Positions 52,899-63,344 of a stretch of DNA of 64,000 bases are shown here, piece by piece (within the stretch, counting starts at the first letter, position 1; every line of letters starts with the position of its first letter). Under the pieces are notes generated by a model. It did no database searches, had not been told where the DNA came from, and worked only from the letters and a program-made list of their open reading frames with translations. Origin of the DNA: Thalassospira profundimaris. GTDB lineage: Bacteria > Pseudomonadota > Alphaproteobacteria > Rhodospirillales > Thalassospiraceae. Location of the stretch: positions 57,093 through 121,092 of the forward strand of contig NZ_JPWH01000014.1 in assembly GCF_003326755.1 (NCBI RefSeq). Direction: 5' to 3'. A program made the translations under genes and the position numbers.

Positions 52899-54275
52899 AT
52901 GCATACTCTCGACGGAGTTTCCAAGTCGGATCAGGGTCGGGCCCTTGGCCTTAGCACCTTTGCGTTCACGGCCTGCTTTGCCGTCTGGACGATATTTTCG
53001 ATCATTGGTGTCGAAATCAAATCAGAACTGGGATTAAGCGACACCCAGTTCGGACTTCTGGTTGCCACCCCGGTCCTGACCGGATCGATCAGCCGAATTT
53101 TTCTGGGTATCTGGACCGAACAATATGGCGGCCGCCTGATGTTTCCGCTGCAAATGCTGATCACGGCCGTGGCCGTATGGCTGCTGACATCGGTTCATAC
53201 CTATGAAGTTTTTCTGCTCGCCGCACTTGGCCTTGGCCTTGCGGGCGGATCATTCATTATCGGGGTCGCGTATGTATCGCGCTGGTTTACCAAAGAACAC
53301 CAGGGCACGGCACTTGGCATTTTCGGGGCCGGGAATGTAGGGGCCGCCGTCACCAATTTTGCAGCCCCCTTTCTGGTTGTGGCAATGGGCTGGGAAAACA
53401 CGGCGCGGATCTACGCCGTTGTTCTGGCCATCATCGCGGTTTTGTTCTTCCTGCTTTCAAAAACCGATCCGGTTCAGCTTGACCGCCAGCGCACGGGCAA
53501 GGATGCGGTGTCAACAGGTGCCCAGCTTGCCCCGCTCAAGAATATCCAGGTCTGGCGTTTTGCCACTTATTATTTCTTTGTCTTTGGCGGGTTTGTTGCG
53601 CTGGCATCGTTTTTACCCCGCTATTATGTCGGGGCCTACGGGCTTGAACTGACCACAGCGGGTGTTCTGGCCGGTCTTTATTCCCTGCCTGCCTCGGTCT
53701 TTCGTGCACTGGGCGGCTGGATGTCGGATAAATGGGGCGCCCGCGCCATTATGTATCTGACCTTCATCGTGTCACTGGTGGCGCTGTTTTTCATGAGCTA
53801 CCCGGACACCGCCTATACCATAAGCGGCATTCATGCACCGATCACCTTTCACTTTGGCATTTCGCTCGCCGCGTTTGTTACCCTGACCGTCATCCTTGGT
53901 TTTGTCATGAGCCTGGGCAAGGCCGCTGTCTATAAACACATTCCGGTCTATTACCCGCATCATGTCGGTGCGGTTGGCGGCCTGGTGGGCATGATTGGCG
54001 GTCTTGGCGGGTTTTTCCTGCCCATCGGTTTTGGCATGCTGCTGGATACCACCGGTATCTGGACGGCCCCCTTCATGATGATGTTTGCGATTGTTGCCAT
54101 CTCGACGATCTGGATGCACCTCGCGATCCGCAAAATGGAACGTCGCCGCCACCCTGCACTCGCCACCGAAACGCACCTTTCCGATGTCCCGGATCATCCC
54201 TTTTCCCACCCTGACGAAAATGCCGGTGTGACGACTGATGCTGCTGCGACAGCCAGCCGCCCGAACGCACGCTAA
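52899..54275 (+). CDS. narK1: Nitrate/nitrite MFS transporter, NarK1 type
   Basis: Major facilitator of 458 residues with 12 hydrophobic segments, importing nitrate. Signature segments: ALGLGLAGGSFIIGVAYVSRWF and GIFGAGNVGAAVTNFAAPFL (nitrate signature 1), and FVMSLGKAAVYKHIPVYYPHHVGAVGG with GMIGGLGGFFLP (signature 2). AAAGGGGG precedes ATG 52899. First gene of the nar operon under a perfect FNR box. The proton-symport type is inferred from family position. Confidence 0.92.
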   Translation: MHTLDGVSKSDQGRALGLSTFAFTACFAVWTIFSIIGVEIKSELGLSDTQFGLLVATPVLTGSISRIFLGIWTEQYGGRLMFPLQMLITAVAVWLLTSVHTYEVFLLAALGLGLAGGSFIIGVAYVSRWFTKEHQGTALGIFGAGNVGAAVTNFAAPFLVVAMGWENTARIYAVVLAIIAVLFFLLSKTDPVQLDRQRTGKDAVSTGAQLAPLKNIQVWRFATYYFFVFGGFVALASFLPRYYVGAYGLELTTAGVLAGLYSLPASVFRALGGWMSDKWGARAIMYLTFIVSLVALFFMSYPDTAYTISGIHAPITFHFGISLAAFVTLTVILGFVMSLGKAAVYKHIPVYYPHHVGAVGGLVGMIGGLGGFFLPIGFGMLLDTTGIWTAPFMMMFAIVAISTIWMHLAIRKMERRRHPALATETHLSDVPDHPFSHPDENAGVTTDAAATASRPNAR

Positions 54276-54289
54276 AAGGACTTAAAACC

Positions 54290-55687
54290 ATGACAAGCAT
54301 GGGCTCTTCCCAGGCCAGCCAAAGCCGTTATGTCATCACCGACTGGCGCCCCGAAGACGGCAGCTTCTGGCACACTACAGGCGCATCGGTTGCCTCGCGC
54401 AATCTCTGGATTTCCATTCCCTGCCTTTTGCTGGCTTTCTCGGTCTGGATGGTCTGGTCGGTGGTGGTCGCCAAGCTTCCGGCGATCGGCTTTAACTATA
54501 CCACCGACCAGCTTTTCTGGCTGGCCGCGTTGCCCGGTTTGTCGGGGGCGACACTTCGCATATTCTACAGCTTTATGGTGCCGATTTTTGGCGGGCGTCT
54601 CTGGACAACCCTGTCCACGGCCTCGCTGCTGCTCCCCGCGATTGGCATCGGACTGAGCGTGCAGAACCCCGACACCCCCTATTCCATCTTTCTGATCCTG
54701 GCCCTTCTGTGCGGGTTTGGCGGCGGAAACTTTGCCTCCTCAATGGCAAATATCGCCTTTTTCTATCCCAAAAAGACCAAGGGCAACGCACTTGCCCTGA
54801 ATGCCGGACTGGGCAATCTCGGGGTTTCGGTGATGCAATTCGTCGTTCCGATGGTCATTACCGCCGGTGTATTTGGCACGTTCGGGGGCGAAGGACAGGT
54901 TCTGTCGGATGGCAGCAGGCTGTGGCTGCAAAATGCCGGGTTTGTCTGGGTCCCCTTCCTGGTGATTGCGACCCTTGCCGCCTGGTTTGGCATGAATGAC
55001 ATTGCCGATGCCAAGGCCAGTTTCCGCGAACAGGCGATCATCCTCACCCGTCGTCACAACTGGATCATGTGCATTCTTTATACGGGGACCTTTGGCTCCT
55101 TCATTGGCTATTCAGCGGGTTTTCCCCTGCTGATGAAAACACAATTCCCCGGTGTTGATGTTCTGGCCTATGCCTTTCTGGGTCCGCTGGTCGGGGCATT
55201 GTCGCGGGCGGCAACCGGCTGGGTCTCTGACAAATTTGGCGGTGGCCGGGTCACTTTCTGGACGTTCCTGGGCATGCTTGTTGCCGTATTTTGCGTATTG
55301 CAATTCCTGCCATCGGGCGGTGAAGGCGGCAATTTCTGGGGCTTTTTTGCAAGCTTCATGGCGCTGTTTTTCCTGACCGGTGTGGGCAATGCCTCCACAT
55401 TCCAGATGATCCCGTCAATTTTGCGCCAGGAAGTCCCCCGCCTGATGCCCCATCTTGACCCGGCCGCGACCCTGAAACAGGCCGAACGCGAAAGTGCGGC
55501 GATCATTGCCTTTACCTCGGCAATTGCAGCTTACGGCGCATTCTTCATTCCCAAGGCATATGGCACGTCCATCGGGCTGACCGGCGGCCCCGAAGCCGCC
55601 CTGTGGGCCTTTGGCATTTTTTATGCGGTCTGCCTTGTCATTACCTGGGCCTTTTATGCGCGCAAGGGCGCAAAGACGCCCTGCTGA
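54290..55687 (+). CDS. narK2: Nitrate/nitrite antiporter, NarK2 type
   Basis: 465 residues, 12 hydrophobic segments. NarK2-type stretches: WRPEDGSFWHTTG at the N-terminus, GGGNFASSMANIAFFYPKKTKG, NAGLGNLGVSVMQFVVP and GVGNASTFQMIPSILRQEVPRL. Family members exchange nitrate for nitrite. It begins 14 bases after narK1; in Paracoccus-type bacteria the two are fused, here they are separate genes. Confidence 0.93.
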   Translation: MTSMGSSQASQSRYVITDWRPEDGSFWHTTGASVASRNLWISIPCLLLAFSVWMVWSVVVAKLPAIGFNYTTDQLFWLAALPGLSGATLRIFYSFMVPIFGGRLWTTLSTASLLLPAIGIGLSVQNPDTPYSIFLILALLCGFGGGNFASSMANIAFFYPKKTKGNALALNAGLGNLGVSVMQFVVPMVITAGVFGTFGGEGQVLSDGSRLWLQNAGFVWVPFLVIATLAAWFGMNDIADAKASFREQAIILTRRHNWIMCILYTGTFGSFIGYSAGFPLLMKTQFPGVDVLAYAFLGPLVGALSRAATGWVSDKFGGGRVTFWTFLGMLVAVFCVLQFLPSGGEGGNFWGFFASFMALFFLTGVGNASTFQMIPSILRQEVPRLMPHLDPAATLKQAERESAAIIAFTSAIAAYGAFFIPKAYGTSIGLTGGPEAALWAFGIFYAVCLVITWAFYARKGAKTPC

Positions 55688-55768
55688 TTGATCGCGCACA
55701 AATGACAGGTTGCGCGCCGCACCCCGCAACACACCCTGCGGCGCGCCCTTAAATATCAGGAGAGAGAG

Positions 55769-58700
55769 ATGAGCCATCTGCTCGACAAGCTGAACTTTTT
55801 CCAGTCAAAAGAACTGGAAACATTTTCCAACGGTCATGGTCATGTCACCCGCGAAAATCGCGACTGGGAAGATACATATCGCAGCCGCTGGCGCCACGAT
55901 AAAATCGTGCGGTCAACGCATGGCGTAAACTGCACCGGGTCATGTTCCTGGAAGATTTACGTCAAATCCGGCATCGTCACCTGGGAAACCCAGCAAACGG
56001 ACTATCCGCGAACCCGCCCCGACCTGCCCAATCATGAACCGCGCGGCTGCGCACGCGGTGCCAGCTATAGCTGGTATTTATATTCTGCCAACCGCGTAAA
56101 AAACCCGCTGATCCGCAGCAAACTTTTGCGGGCCTGGCGGCGGATGCGCCAAACCATGAACGCAACCGATGCCTGGGCGGCCCTGCAAAATGATCCGATC
56201 CTGCGGGCAAGCTATGTCAAGGCACGCGGCAAAGGGGGCCTGGTGCGCGCAACCTGGGACGAAGCGACAGAAATCATTGCTGCGGCCAATGCCTATACCA
56301 CCAAAACCTATGGCCCGGACCGCGTTTTTGGCTTTTCGCCAATCCCGGCCATGTCAATGGTCTCCTATGCCGCCGGTTCACGCTATCTGTCGCTGCTGGG
56401 CGGCGTCTGCATGAGCTTTTATGACTGGTATTGCGATTTGCCGCCCGCCAGCCCGATGACCTGGGGTGAACAAACCGACGTTCCCGAAAGTGCCGACTGG
56501 TACAATGCCGGTTTCCTGCTTTTGTGGGGGTCAAACGTTCCGCAAACCCGAACCCCCGATGCGCATTTCTATACCGAGGCCCGCTATCGCGGCACAAAAT
56601 CGGCCGTCATCTGCCCGGATTATTCCGAAGCCGCCAAATTTGGCGACATCTGGCTGGCGCCAAAACAGGGCACGGACAGTGCGCTGGCAATGGCAATGGG
56701 TCATGTCATCCTGCGGGAATTCCATCTTGACCGGCAGGCCCCCTATTTCGAGGATTATTGCCGCCGATATTCCGACATGCCGATGCTGGTCAAACTGGAG
56801 GAAAAGGATGGCAAGCTGGTCCCGGGTCGTTTCCTGCGCGCCGACGAATTCACCGACAAACTTGGCCAGACCAACAACCCGGAATGGAAAACCCTGGCCG
56901 TAGACGAAAATTCCGGCACCATCGTTGCCCCGAACGGGTCAATCGGGTTCCGCTGGGGGGAACAGGGGGTATGGAACCTTGAAACCGTTGCGGCGGGCAA
57001 GGAAACCAGCCTTAAAATGTCGCTGATCCTTGAAGAGGATCATGACGAGATCGCCGCTGTCGATTTCCCCTATTTTGGCGGCACAGCAAGCGAGAACTTT
57101 GTCAAATGCGACCATCCCGAGGTCCTGACCCGCAATATTCCGGTCAAACGCCTGCAACTTGCCGATGGCGAAGCACGGGTCGCCACCGTTTTTGACCTGT
57201 TCTGTGCCAATTACGGCCTTGATCGTGGCCTGGGCGGCGACTGGGTGGCACAGGAATACCATCAGGATATTCCCTATACCCCGGCCTGGGCGGAAAAAAT
57301 TACCGGCGTTTCGGCCGACAAAATCGTCACCGTGGCCCGCGAATTTGCCCGCAATGCCGAAAAAACCCGGGGCAAATCGATGGTGATCCTGGGGGCCGGT
57401 TTGAACCACTGGTACCACATGGACATGAATTATCGCGGCATCATCAACATGCTGGTGATGTGCGGTTGTGTCGGGCAGTCGGGTGGTGGCTGGAGCCACT
57501 ATGTCGGCCAGGAAAAACTGCGTCCGCAAACCGGTTGGCAGCCGCTGGCATTTGGCCTGGACTGGTCCCGTCCGCCGCGCCATATGAATGCAACCTCGGC
57601 GTGGTATGCCCATACCGACCAATGGCGATATGAAACGCTCAACGCATCGGAAATTCTCTCGCCCACGGCACCGGAGGGTGATTGGGATTGCAGCCTGATT
57701 GACTACAATATCCGGGCTGAACGCATGGGCTGGCTGCCCTCGGCACCACAATTGCGCACCAATCCGCTGGACGTTGCCAAAGCCGCCAAAGCCGCCGGGA
57801 AAGACGTCAAGGATTATGTCAGCGAAAACCTGAAATCGGGCCATCTGCAAATGGCGTGCGAAGACCCGGACGCGCCGGAAAACTGGCCCCGCAACCTTTT
57901 CGTCTGGCGTTCCAACCTGTTGGGGTCATCGGGCAAGGGGCATGAATACTTCCTCAAACATTTGCTGGGCACCGATCATGGTGTTCTGGGCAAGGATCTT
58001 GGCGAACAGGGCGGCATTGCGCCCAAAGAAGCCGTCTGGCACGACAAGGCCCCGGAGGGAAAGCTTGATCTTCTGGTCTGCATTGATTTTCGGATGTCCA
58101 CCACAGCGGTCTATTCCGACATCGTGCTGCCAACCGCAAGCTGGTATGAGAAAAACGACCTGAATACATCGGATATGCACCCGTTTATCCACCCGCTTCA
58201 GGCCGCCGTTGACCCGGCATATGAGTCAAAATCCGACTGGGAAATTTTCAAATCCATTGCCAAGAAATTCTCGGAAGTTGCCCCGGAAATTCTGGGCCGG
58301 GAAACCGATGTGGTCGCGTTGCCCATTCTGCACGACACCCCCGCTGAAATTGCCCAGGACCAGGTGCGCGACTGGAAAAAGCGCGAATGCGACCTTGTGC
58401 CGGGCAAAACCGCACCAAACTTTATCGCGGTTGAACGCGACTATCCCGCGCTTTACGACCGGTTTGTCGCCCTTGGCCCGCTGATGGACAAGGTTGGCAA
58501 CGGGGGCAAAGGCATTTCGTGGGCGACCGAGCACGAAGTACAGCATTTACGTGACCTTAACGGCGAATGGACCGATGGTCCGGCCAAGGGTTGCGCCAAA
58601 ATCGTGTCCGACATTGACGCCACCGAGGTCATCCTAATGCTGGCACCGGAAACCAATGGCGAGGTTGCCGTGAAAGCATGGGAAGCCCTTGGCAAGGCCA

Positions 58701-59506
58701 CCGGACGGGAACACACCCATCTGGCGCGCGCCAAACAAGACGAGAAAATCCGCTTTCGCGACATTGCCGCCCAACCCCGCAAAATCATTTCCTCGCCCAC
58801 CTGGTCGGGGATCGAAAGCGAGGAAGTCTGTTATAATGCGGGCTATACCAACGTGCACGAGCTGATCCCGTGGCGCACCCTCACCGGCCGCCAGCAGCTT
58901 TATCAGGATCATTTGTGGATGCGGGCCTTTGGCGAAGGTTTCTGTGGCTATCGCCCGCCGGTTGACCTCAAAACGATCACGCGTGATGTCAATTCCGATG
59001 CCCGCGACGGGCAGCCGCATGTTGTGCTGAACTTCATCACGCCGCACCAGAAATGGGGCATCCATTCAACCTATTCCGACAATCTTCTCATGCTAACACT
59101 AAATCGTGGCGGACCGGTGGTCTGGCTGAGTGAAACCGACGCGGCCAAGGCCGGTATCGTCGATAATGACTGGGTCGAGGTTTACAATGTGAACGGGGCA
59201 CTAACGGCCCGCGCCGTGGTATCGCAGCGCATGAAGGAAGGAACGCTGTTCATGTATCACGCCCAGGAAAAAATTGTGAACACACCCGGTTCGGAAAAAA
59301 CCGGCAAACGCGGCGGCATCCACAATTCGGTGACACGCACCACCCTGAAACCCACGCACATGATCGGTGGTTATGCCCATCAAAGCTACGGTTTTAATTA
59401 CTATGGAACCGTTGGCTCCAACCGCGACGAATTCGTCATCGTTCGCAAAATGGGCAATATCGACTGGCTTGACCAGGCTGCTGACAACCAGGAGGCCGCA
59501 CAATGA
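55769..59506 (+). CDS. narG: Respiratory nitrate reductase alpha subunit
   Basis: Molybdopterin catalytic subunit, 1245 residues, on the cytoplasmic face. The FS0 cluster ligands are H51, C55, C59 (HGVNCTGSCSW), followed by C-rich PRGCARGASYSWYLYS. The Mo-coordinating Asp lies in the ADWYNAGFLLLWGSNVPQTR region. Length and ending (YGFNYYGTVGSNRDEFVIVRK) match NarG. AGGAG precedes the ATG. Its stop overlaps narH by 4 bases. Confidence 0.97.
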   Translation: MSHLLDKLNFFQSKELETFSNGHGHVTRENRDWEDTYRSRWRHDKIVRSTHGVNCTGSCSWKIYVKSGIVTWETQQTDYPRTRPDLPNHEPRGCARGASYSWYLYSANRVKNPLIRSKLLRAWRRMRQTMNATDAWAALQNDPILRASYVKARGKGGLVRATWDEATEIIAAANAYTTKTYGPDRVFGFSPIPAMSMVSYAAGSRYLSLLGGVCMSFYDWYCDLPPASPMTWGEQTDVPESADWYNAGFLLLWGSNVPQTRTPDAHFYTEARYRGTKSAVICPDYSEAAKFGDIWLAPKQGTDSALAMAMGHVILREFHLDRQAPYFEDYCRRYSDMPMLVKLEEKDGKLVPGRFLRADEFTDKLGQTNNPEWKTLAVDENSGTIVAPNGSIGFRWGEQGVWNLETVAAGKETSLKMSLILEEDHDEIAAVDFPYFGGTASENFVKCDHPEVLTRNIPVKRLQLADGEARVATVFDLFCANYGLDRGLGGDWVAQEYHQDIPYTPAWAEKITGVSADKIVTVAREFARNAEKTRGKSMVILGAGLNHWYHMDMNYRGIINMLVMCGCVGQSGGGWSHYVGQEKLRPQTGWQPLAFGLDWSRPPRHMNATSAWYAHTDQWRYETLNASEILSPTAPEGDWDCSLIDYNIRAERMGWLPSAPQLRTNPLDVAKAAKAAGKDVKDYVSENLKSGHLQMACEDPDAPENWPRNLFVWRSNLLGSSGKGHEYFLKHLLGTDHGVLGKDLGEQGGIAPKEAVWHDKAPEGKLDLLVCIDFRMSTTAVYSDIVLPTASWYEKNDLNTSDMHPFIHPLQAAVDPAYESKSDWEIFKSIAKKFSEVAPEILGRETDVVALPILHDTPAEIAQDQVRDWKKRECDLVPGKTAPNFIAVERDYPALYDRFVALGPLMDKVGNGGKGISWATEHEVQHLRDLNGEWTDGPAKGCAKIVSDIDATEVILMLAPETNGEVAVKAWEALGKATGREHTHLARAKQDEKIRFRDIAAQPRKIISSPTWSGIESEEVCYNAGYTNVHELIPWRTLTGRQQLYQDHLWMRAFGEGFCGYRPPVDLKTITRDVNSDARDGQPHVVLNFITPHQKWGIHSTYSDNLLMLTLNRGGPVVWLSETDAAKAGIVDNDWVEVYNVNGALTARAVVSQRMKEGTLFMYHAQEKIVNTPGSEKTGKRGGIHNSVTRTTLKPTHMIGGYAHQSYGFNYYGTVGSNRDEFVIVRKMGNIDWLDQAADNQEAAQ

Positions 59507-61029
59507 GAATCCGCGCACAAATCGGCATGGTGCTCAATCTCGACAAATGTATCGGGTGCCACACCTGCTCTGTGACCTGCAAAAATGTCTGGACCAGCCG
59601 GGACGGGGTTGAATACGCCTGGTTCAACAATGTCGAAACCAAGCCCGGGGTTGGTTATCCCAAAGACTGGGAAAACCAGAAACGCTGGAACGGCGGCTGG
59701 GAAAGAACCAAATCGGGCAAACTTCAACCCAAACAGGGGGCAAAATGGCGCATCCTTGCCAATATTTTTGCCAACCCGTCCCTGCCCGAAATTGACGATT
59801 ATTATGAACCGTTCGATTTCGATTATGACCATCTGAAATCGGCACCCGAAATGAAGGCATTTCCAACGGCACGTCCGCGCTCGAAAATCTCGGGGCAGCG
59901 CATGGAAAAAATCGAAGCCGGGCCCAACTGGGAAGAAATCCTGGGCGGCGAATTTTCCAAACGCTCGCAGGATTATAATTTCGAGGGCATCGAAAAGGAA
60001 ATCTACGGGCAGTATGAAAATACATTCATGATGTATCTGCCGCGCCTGTGCGAACACTGCCTGAACCCGGCCTGTGCCGCCTCGTGCCCGTCAGGCGCAA
60101 TCTACAAACGCGAGGAAGACGGCATCGTCCTGATCGACCAGGAAAAATGTCGCGGCTGGCGCATGTGCGTTTCGGGTTGCCCGTACAAAAAGGTTTATTA
60201 CAACTGGTCAACCGGCAAATCCGAGAAATGCACCTTTTGCTATCCGCGTATCGAAAGCGGTAATCCAACCGTCTGTTCGGAAACCTGTGTTGGACGCATC
60301 CGGTATCTTGGCGTGATGCTGTATGACGCCGATGCCATTGAGGCTGCGGCCAACGCCGAAAACGAAAAAGACCTGTATCAGGCCCAGCTTGACATCTTCC
60401 TTGATCCCAATGACCCGGAAGTTCAACGCATGGCGATTGCCGATGGCGTGCCCGAATCCTGGGTTGAAGCGGCTAAAAATTCGCCGGTCTGGAAAATGGC
60501 AATGGACTGGAAAATCGCCTTTCCCCTGCATCCCGAATATCGCACCCTGCCGATGGTCTGGTATGTGCCGCCGCTCTCGCCCATCCAGAATGCCGCCGAA
60601 GCCGGGCACATCGGCCAGGATGGTGATATGCCCGATGTGCGCAGTCTGCGCATCCCGGTGCGCTATCTCGCCAATATGTTAACAGCGGGCGACGAAGCCC
60701 CGGTCATTTCCGCCCTGGAACGCATGTTGGCAATGCGCGCCTATATGCGCGCCAAAACGGTGGATGGCGTTATTGACACCGCGATTGCCCAACGTATCGG
60801 CCTTAGCCCGGAAATGATCGAAAACATGTACAAAATCATGGCACTCGCCGATTACGAGGACCGTTTTGTCATCCCCACCAGCCATCGCGAAGTGGTCGAG
60901 GATGCCTATGACCTGCGCAGTGGATGTGGTTTTACCGATGGCAATGGCTGTTCAAACGGCATCAGCCAGGGTTCGCTGTTTGGTGGCGGACGCAAAAAGA
61001 AAATCACCGTTCCCTCGGAGGCATTCTGA
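59503..61029 (+). CDS. narH: Respiratory nitrate reductase beta subunit
   Basis: Iron-sulfur electron-transfer subunit, 508 residues. Cluster ligands start with C16, C19, C22, C26 (CIGCHTCSVTCKNVW); the second set is CEHCLNPACAASCPSGA; the third CRGWRMCVSGCP contains the Trp that marks the [3Fe-4S] cluster of NarH; CTFCYPRIESGNPTVCSETC completes them. One-base overlap with narJ. Confidence 0.97.
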   Translation: MRIRAQIGMVLNLDKCIGCHTCSVTCKNVWTSRDGVEYAWFNNVETKPGVGYPKDWENQKRWNGGWERTKSGKLQPKQGAKWRILANIFANPSLPEIDDYYEPFDFDYDHLKSAPEMKAFPTARPRSKISGQRMEKIEAGPNWEEILGGEFSKRSQDYNFEGIEKEIYGQYENTFMMYLPRLCEHCLNPACAASCPSGAIYKREEDGIVLIDQEKCRGWRMCVSGCPYKKVYYNWSTGKSEKCTFCYPRIESGNPTVCSETCVGRIRYLGVMLYDADAIEAAANAENEKDLYQAQLDIFLDPNDPEVQRMAIADGVPESWVEAAKNSPVWKMAMDWKIAFPLHPEYRTLPMVWYVPPLSPIQNAAEAGHIGQDGDMPDVRSLRIPVRYLANMLTAGDEAPVISALERMLAMRAYMRAKTVDGVIDTAIAQRIGLSPEMIENMYKIMALADYEDRFVIPTSHREVVEDAYDLRSGCGFTDGNGCSNGISQGSLFGGGRKKKITVPSEAF

Positions 61030-61739
61030 TGATCAAGACATTCAAGGCCCTTTCGGCATTGCTGAGCTATCCGGGCACCGATCTTCAGGATGCCTGTGAA
61101 GACATTGCCACCGTCCTGATGGACGAACGATTGTTGTCGCCGGGCACCCTGGCCAAGGTGCTGCCGTTTGTCGCCGATATTGGTAAGGCCGATATTTACG
61201 ATTTGCAGGAACGGTTTGTCGCCCTGTTTGACCGGTCGCGCTCGCTATCGCTCAACCTGTTTGAACATGTTCACGGCGAAAGCCGTGACCGGGGGGGTGC
61301 TATGGTCGATCTGGTGGAAACCTATCGCGCGGGCGGTTTTGAACCGGCAACAACAGAACTGCCCGATCATTTGCCGGTGCTGCTGGAATTTCTGGCAACC
61401 CGACCCCTCGCAGAGGCACGCGCCACCCTGGCCGATGCCGACCATATCCTGATTGCATTGCGCGAACGGCTGGAACGGCGTGAAAGCCCGTATGCGTGCG
61501 TGTTTGACGCCCTTGTGGAGCTGACACAAACGCAAGCCAGCACCCGCGATACAGCCGTGGCCGACCTTCTTGCCGTCAAAGAGGATAATCCCGACGATCT
61601 GGCAGCCCTCGACGCGGTATGGGCGGAAACCGAAGTCATCTTTGGTCCCGACCCGAATGCCGGCTGCCCACAAATACGCGACATGCTTGCACAGATGGAT
61701 CGCCCCACGCCCCGCACTGCCTTTGGCAATCAGGGTTAA
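61029..61739 (+). CDS. narJ: Nitrate reductase molybdenum cofactor assembly chaperone
   Basis: 236 residues, all-helical TorD/NarJ-type chaperone that binds the NarG N-terminus for cofactor insertion. Marks: KALSALLSYPGTDLQDAC and SLNLFEHVHGESRDRGGAMVDL. ATG 61029 shares a base with the narH stop (TGATG). Confidence 0.95.
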   Translation: MIKTFKALSALLSYPGTDLQDACEDIATVLMDERLLSPGTLAKVLPFVADIGKADIYDLQERFVALFDRSRSLSLNLFEHVHGESRDRGGAMVDLVETYRAGGFEPATTELPDHLPVLLEFLATRPLAEARATLADADHILIALRERLERRESPYACVFDALVELTQTQASTRDTAVADLLAVKEDNPDDLAALDAVWAETEVIFGPDPNAGCPQIRDMLAQMDRPTPRTAFGNQG

Positions 61740-61755
61740 GCGACGGAGGATGATG

Positions 61756-62493
61756 ATGCACGATATTCTATTTGGCGTTTATCCCTATATCGCACTAAGC
61801 GTGCTGATTGTCGGATCAATTGCGCGTTACGAACGCGATCCTTTCACCTGGAAATCCTCGTCAAGCCAGCTTTTGCGTCGCAAACAGCTTATTGTCGGGT
61901 CGATCCTGTTTCATGTCGGGGTCTTGACGATTTTCGCCGGGCATTTGGTCGGTCTGCTCACCCCGATCTGGATTTTCGATGCTCTGGGCATCAGTCATGG
62001 TGCCAAACAGACACTGGCCGTTGTTGCCGGGGGCGTTGCCGGCATTATGGCCCTTACCGGCGGGGTCATGTTACTGCACCGCCGCCTGACCGACCCGCGC
62101 ATCCGGGCGACCTCGCGCTTTTCCGATACGGGTATTCTGGTTTTACTCCTGGCCCAACTGATATTGGGGGTGGGAACGATCTTTGTCTCGCTTCAGCATC
62201 TTGACGGGCACGAAATGACCAAATTCATGGCATGGGCCCAGGGTATCTTTACCTTCCAGTCCGATGCTGCCGATCATATTCGCGATGTCGCCCCGATCTT
62301 CAAAATCCATCTGGTCCTTGGCTTGACGATTTTTGTCCTGTTTCCCTTTACCCGGCTGGTTCATATGCTCTCGGCACCGGTGCGTTTCCTGTTCCGGCCG
62401 GGCTATCAGGTGGTCCGTTCGCGGCGGCAAACCCCTTTACCCAAACGGTCGGCGCAGGCTGGCTGTGTCGATGCGACCAAACCGGCGGAGTAA
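61756..62493 (+). CDS. narI: Respiratory nitrate reductase gamma subunit (diheme cytochrome b)
   Basis: 245 residues, five membrane segments; oxidises quinol and feeds NarH. Heme ligands H53 and H63 in the second helix (FHVGVLTIFAGHLVG) and two His in FKIHLVLGLTIFVLFPFTRLVHML. Three ATGs in a row occur (61750, 61753, 61756); only the third is properly spaced from GGAGG at 61745-61749. Confidence 0.95.
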   Translation: MHDILFGVYPYIALSVLIVGSIARYERDPFTWKSSSSQLLRRKQLIVGSILFHVGVLTIFAGHLVGLLTPIWIFDALGISHGAKQTLAVVAGGVAGIMALTGGVMLLHRRLTDPRIRATSRFSDTGILVLLLAQLILGVGTIFVSLQHLDGHEMTKFMAWAQGIFTFQSDAADHIRDVAPIFKIHLVLGLTIFVLFPFTRLVHMLSAPVRFLFRPGYQVVRSRRQTPLPKRSAQAGCVDATKPAE

Positions 62494-62497
62494 GATG

Positions 62498-63295
62498 ATG
62501 AATGATACGTTTTTTCCCGATATCCTGGTCAATGGTGAAACCATCCCCTCTCATGCCGTTGCCGCCGAAATCCAGAACCACATTGTGCCCCAGGGCAAAC
62601 AGGCGATCGCCTGGCGCAAGGCCGCCCGTGCGCTTGCCATACGCGCCCTGTTGCTGCAGGAAGCCCGACTGCGCGGCCTAGCCCCGAACAGCCGCGAAAT
62701 CGCACCCGGAAAAACCGAGGCCGAACCCGAAGCACTTATCCGGACATTGCTCGACGAGGCCCTTGTGCCCGAAGAACCGGATGAACACAGCCTGCACGCC
62801 TTTTACCAGGCACATCCCGAACGCTTTCGCGCCCCGTCCCTGTATGAGGCGTCACATATTCTGTTTGCGGCCCCCGCCGAAGATCAAAACGCCCGTGCCA
62901 AAGCCCGTGCCAGGGCAGAAGCCGTGCTGGCGGAACTCAAAAAGGACGAAAAGCGGTTTGAACATATCGCACGTCTTGAAAGCGATTGTTCGTCGCGCGA
63001 GGCGGGCGGGCGACTGGGCCAGATCGGACGGGGGGAAACTGTTCCGGAATTTGACCGCATGCTCGACACCCTTGCGCCAGGTCGCATCGCCTGTGATCCG
63101 GTTGAAACACGATTTGGTTTTCATATTCTGCGTCTTGATGCCCGGGCCGACGGAGAGATTCTGCCCTTTGAAACCGTCAAACCCCGCCTGTTGGAAGCAA
63201 CCGAAAAGGCGGCATGGACCCGGGCGGCCAATGCCTTCATTACCGGTCTTGTCAGCAAGGCGACAATTTCAGGCATTGATATGCGGCCGGAATAA
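62498..63295 (+). CDS. PpiC/parvulin-type peptidyl-prolyl isomerase of the nar operon
   Basis: 265 residues. Parvulin domain at about 115-220, with YEASHILFAAP, SDCSSREAGGRLGQIGRGETVPEFD and ETRFGFHILRLD. The helical N-terminal part resembles NifM-like isomerases; there is no signal peptide. The second of two ATGs (62498) is better spaced from GGAG. Such genes commonly follow narI in denitrifiers and probably help fold or mature the reductase; this is inferred. Confidence 0.88.
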   Translation: MNDTFFPDILVNGETIPSHAVAAEIQNHIVPQGKQAIAWRKAARALAIRALLLQEARLRGLAPNSREIAPGKTEAEPEALIRTLLDEALVPEEPDEHSLHAFYQAHPERFRAPSLYEASHILFAAPAEDQNARAKARARAEAVLAELKKDEKRFEHIARLESDCSSREAGGRLGQIGRGETVPEFDRMLDTLAPGRIACDPVETRFGFHILRLDARADGEILPFETVKPRLLEATEKAAWTRAANAFITGLVSKATISGIDMRPE

Positions 63296-63344
63296 TTCTT
63301 TCTCATATCGACAGGGGCCAACCGGCCCCGCAAGGAATTTGAAC

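Noticed and set aside
56939..57850. Minus-strand ORF of 303 codons inside narG
   Set aside because: Opposite strand of a highly conserved catalytic subunit, no independent similarity.
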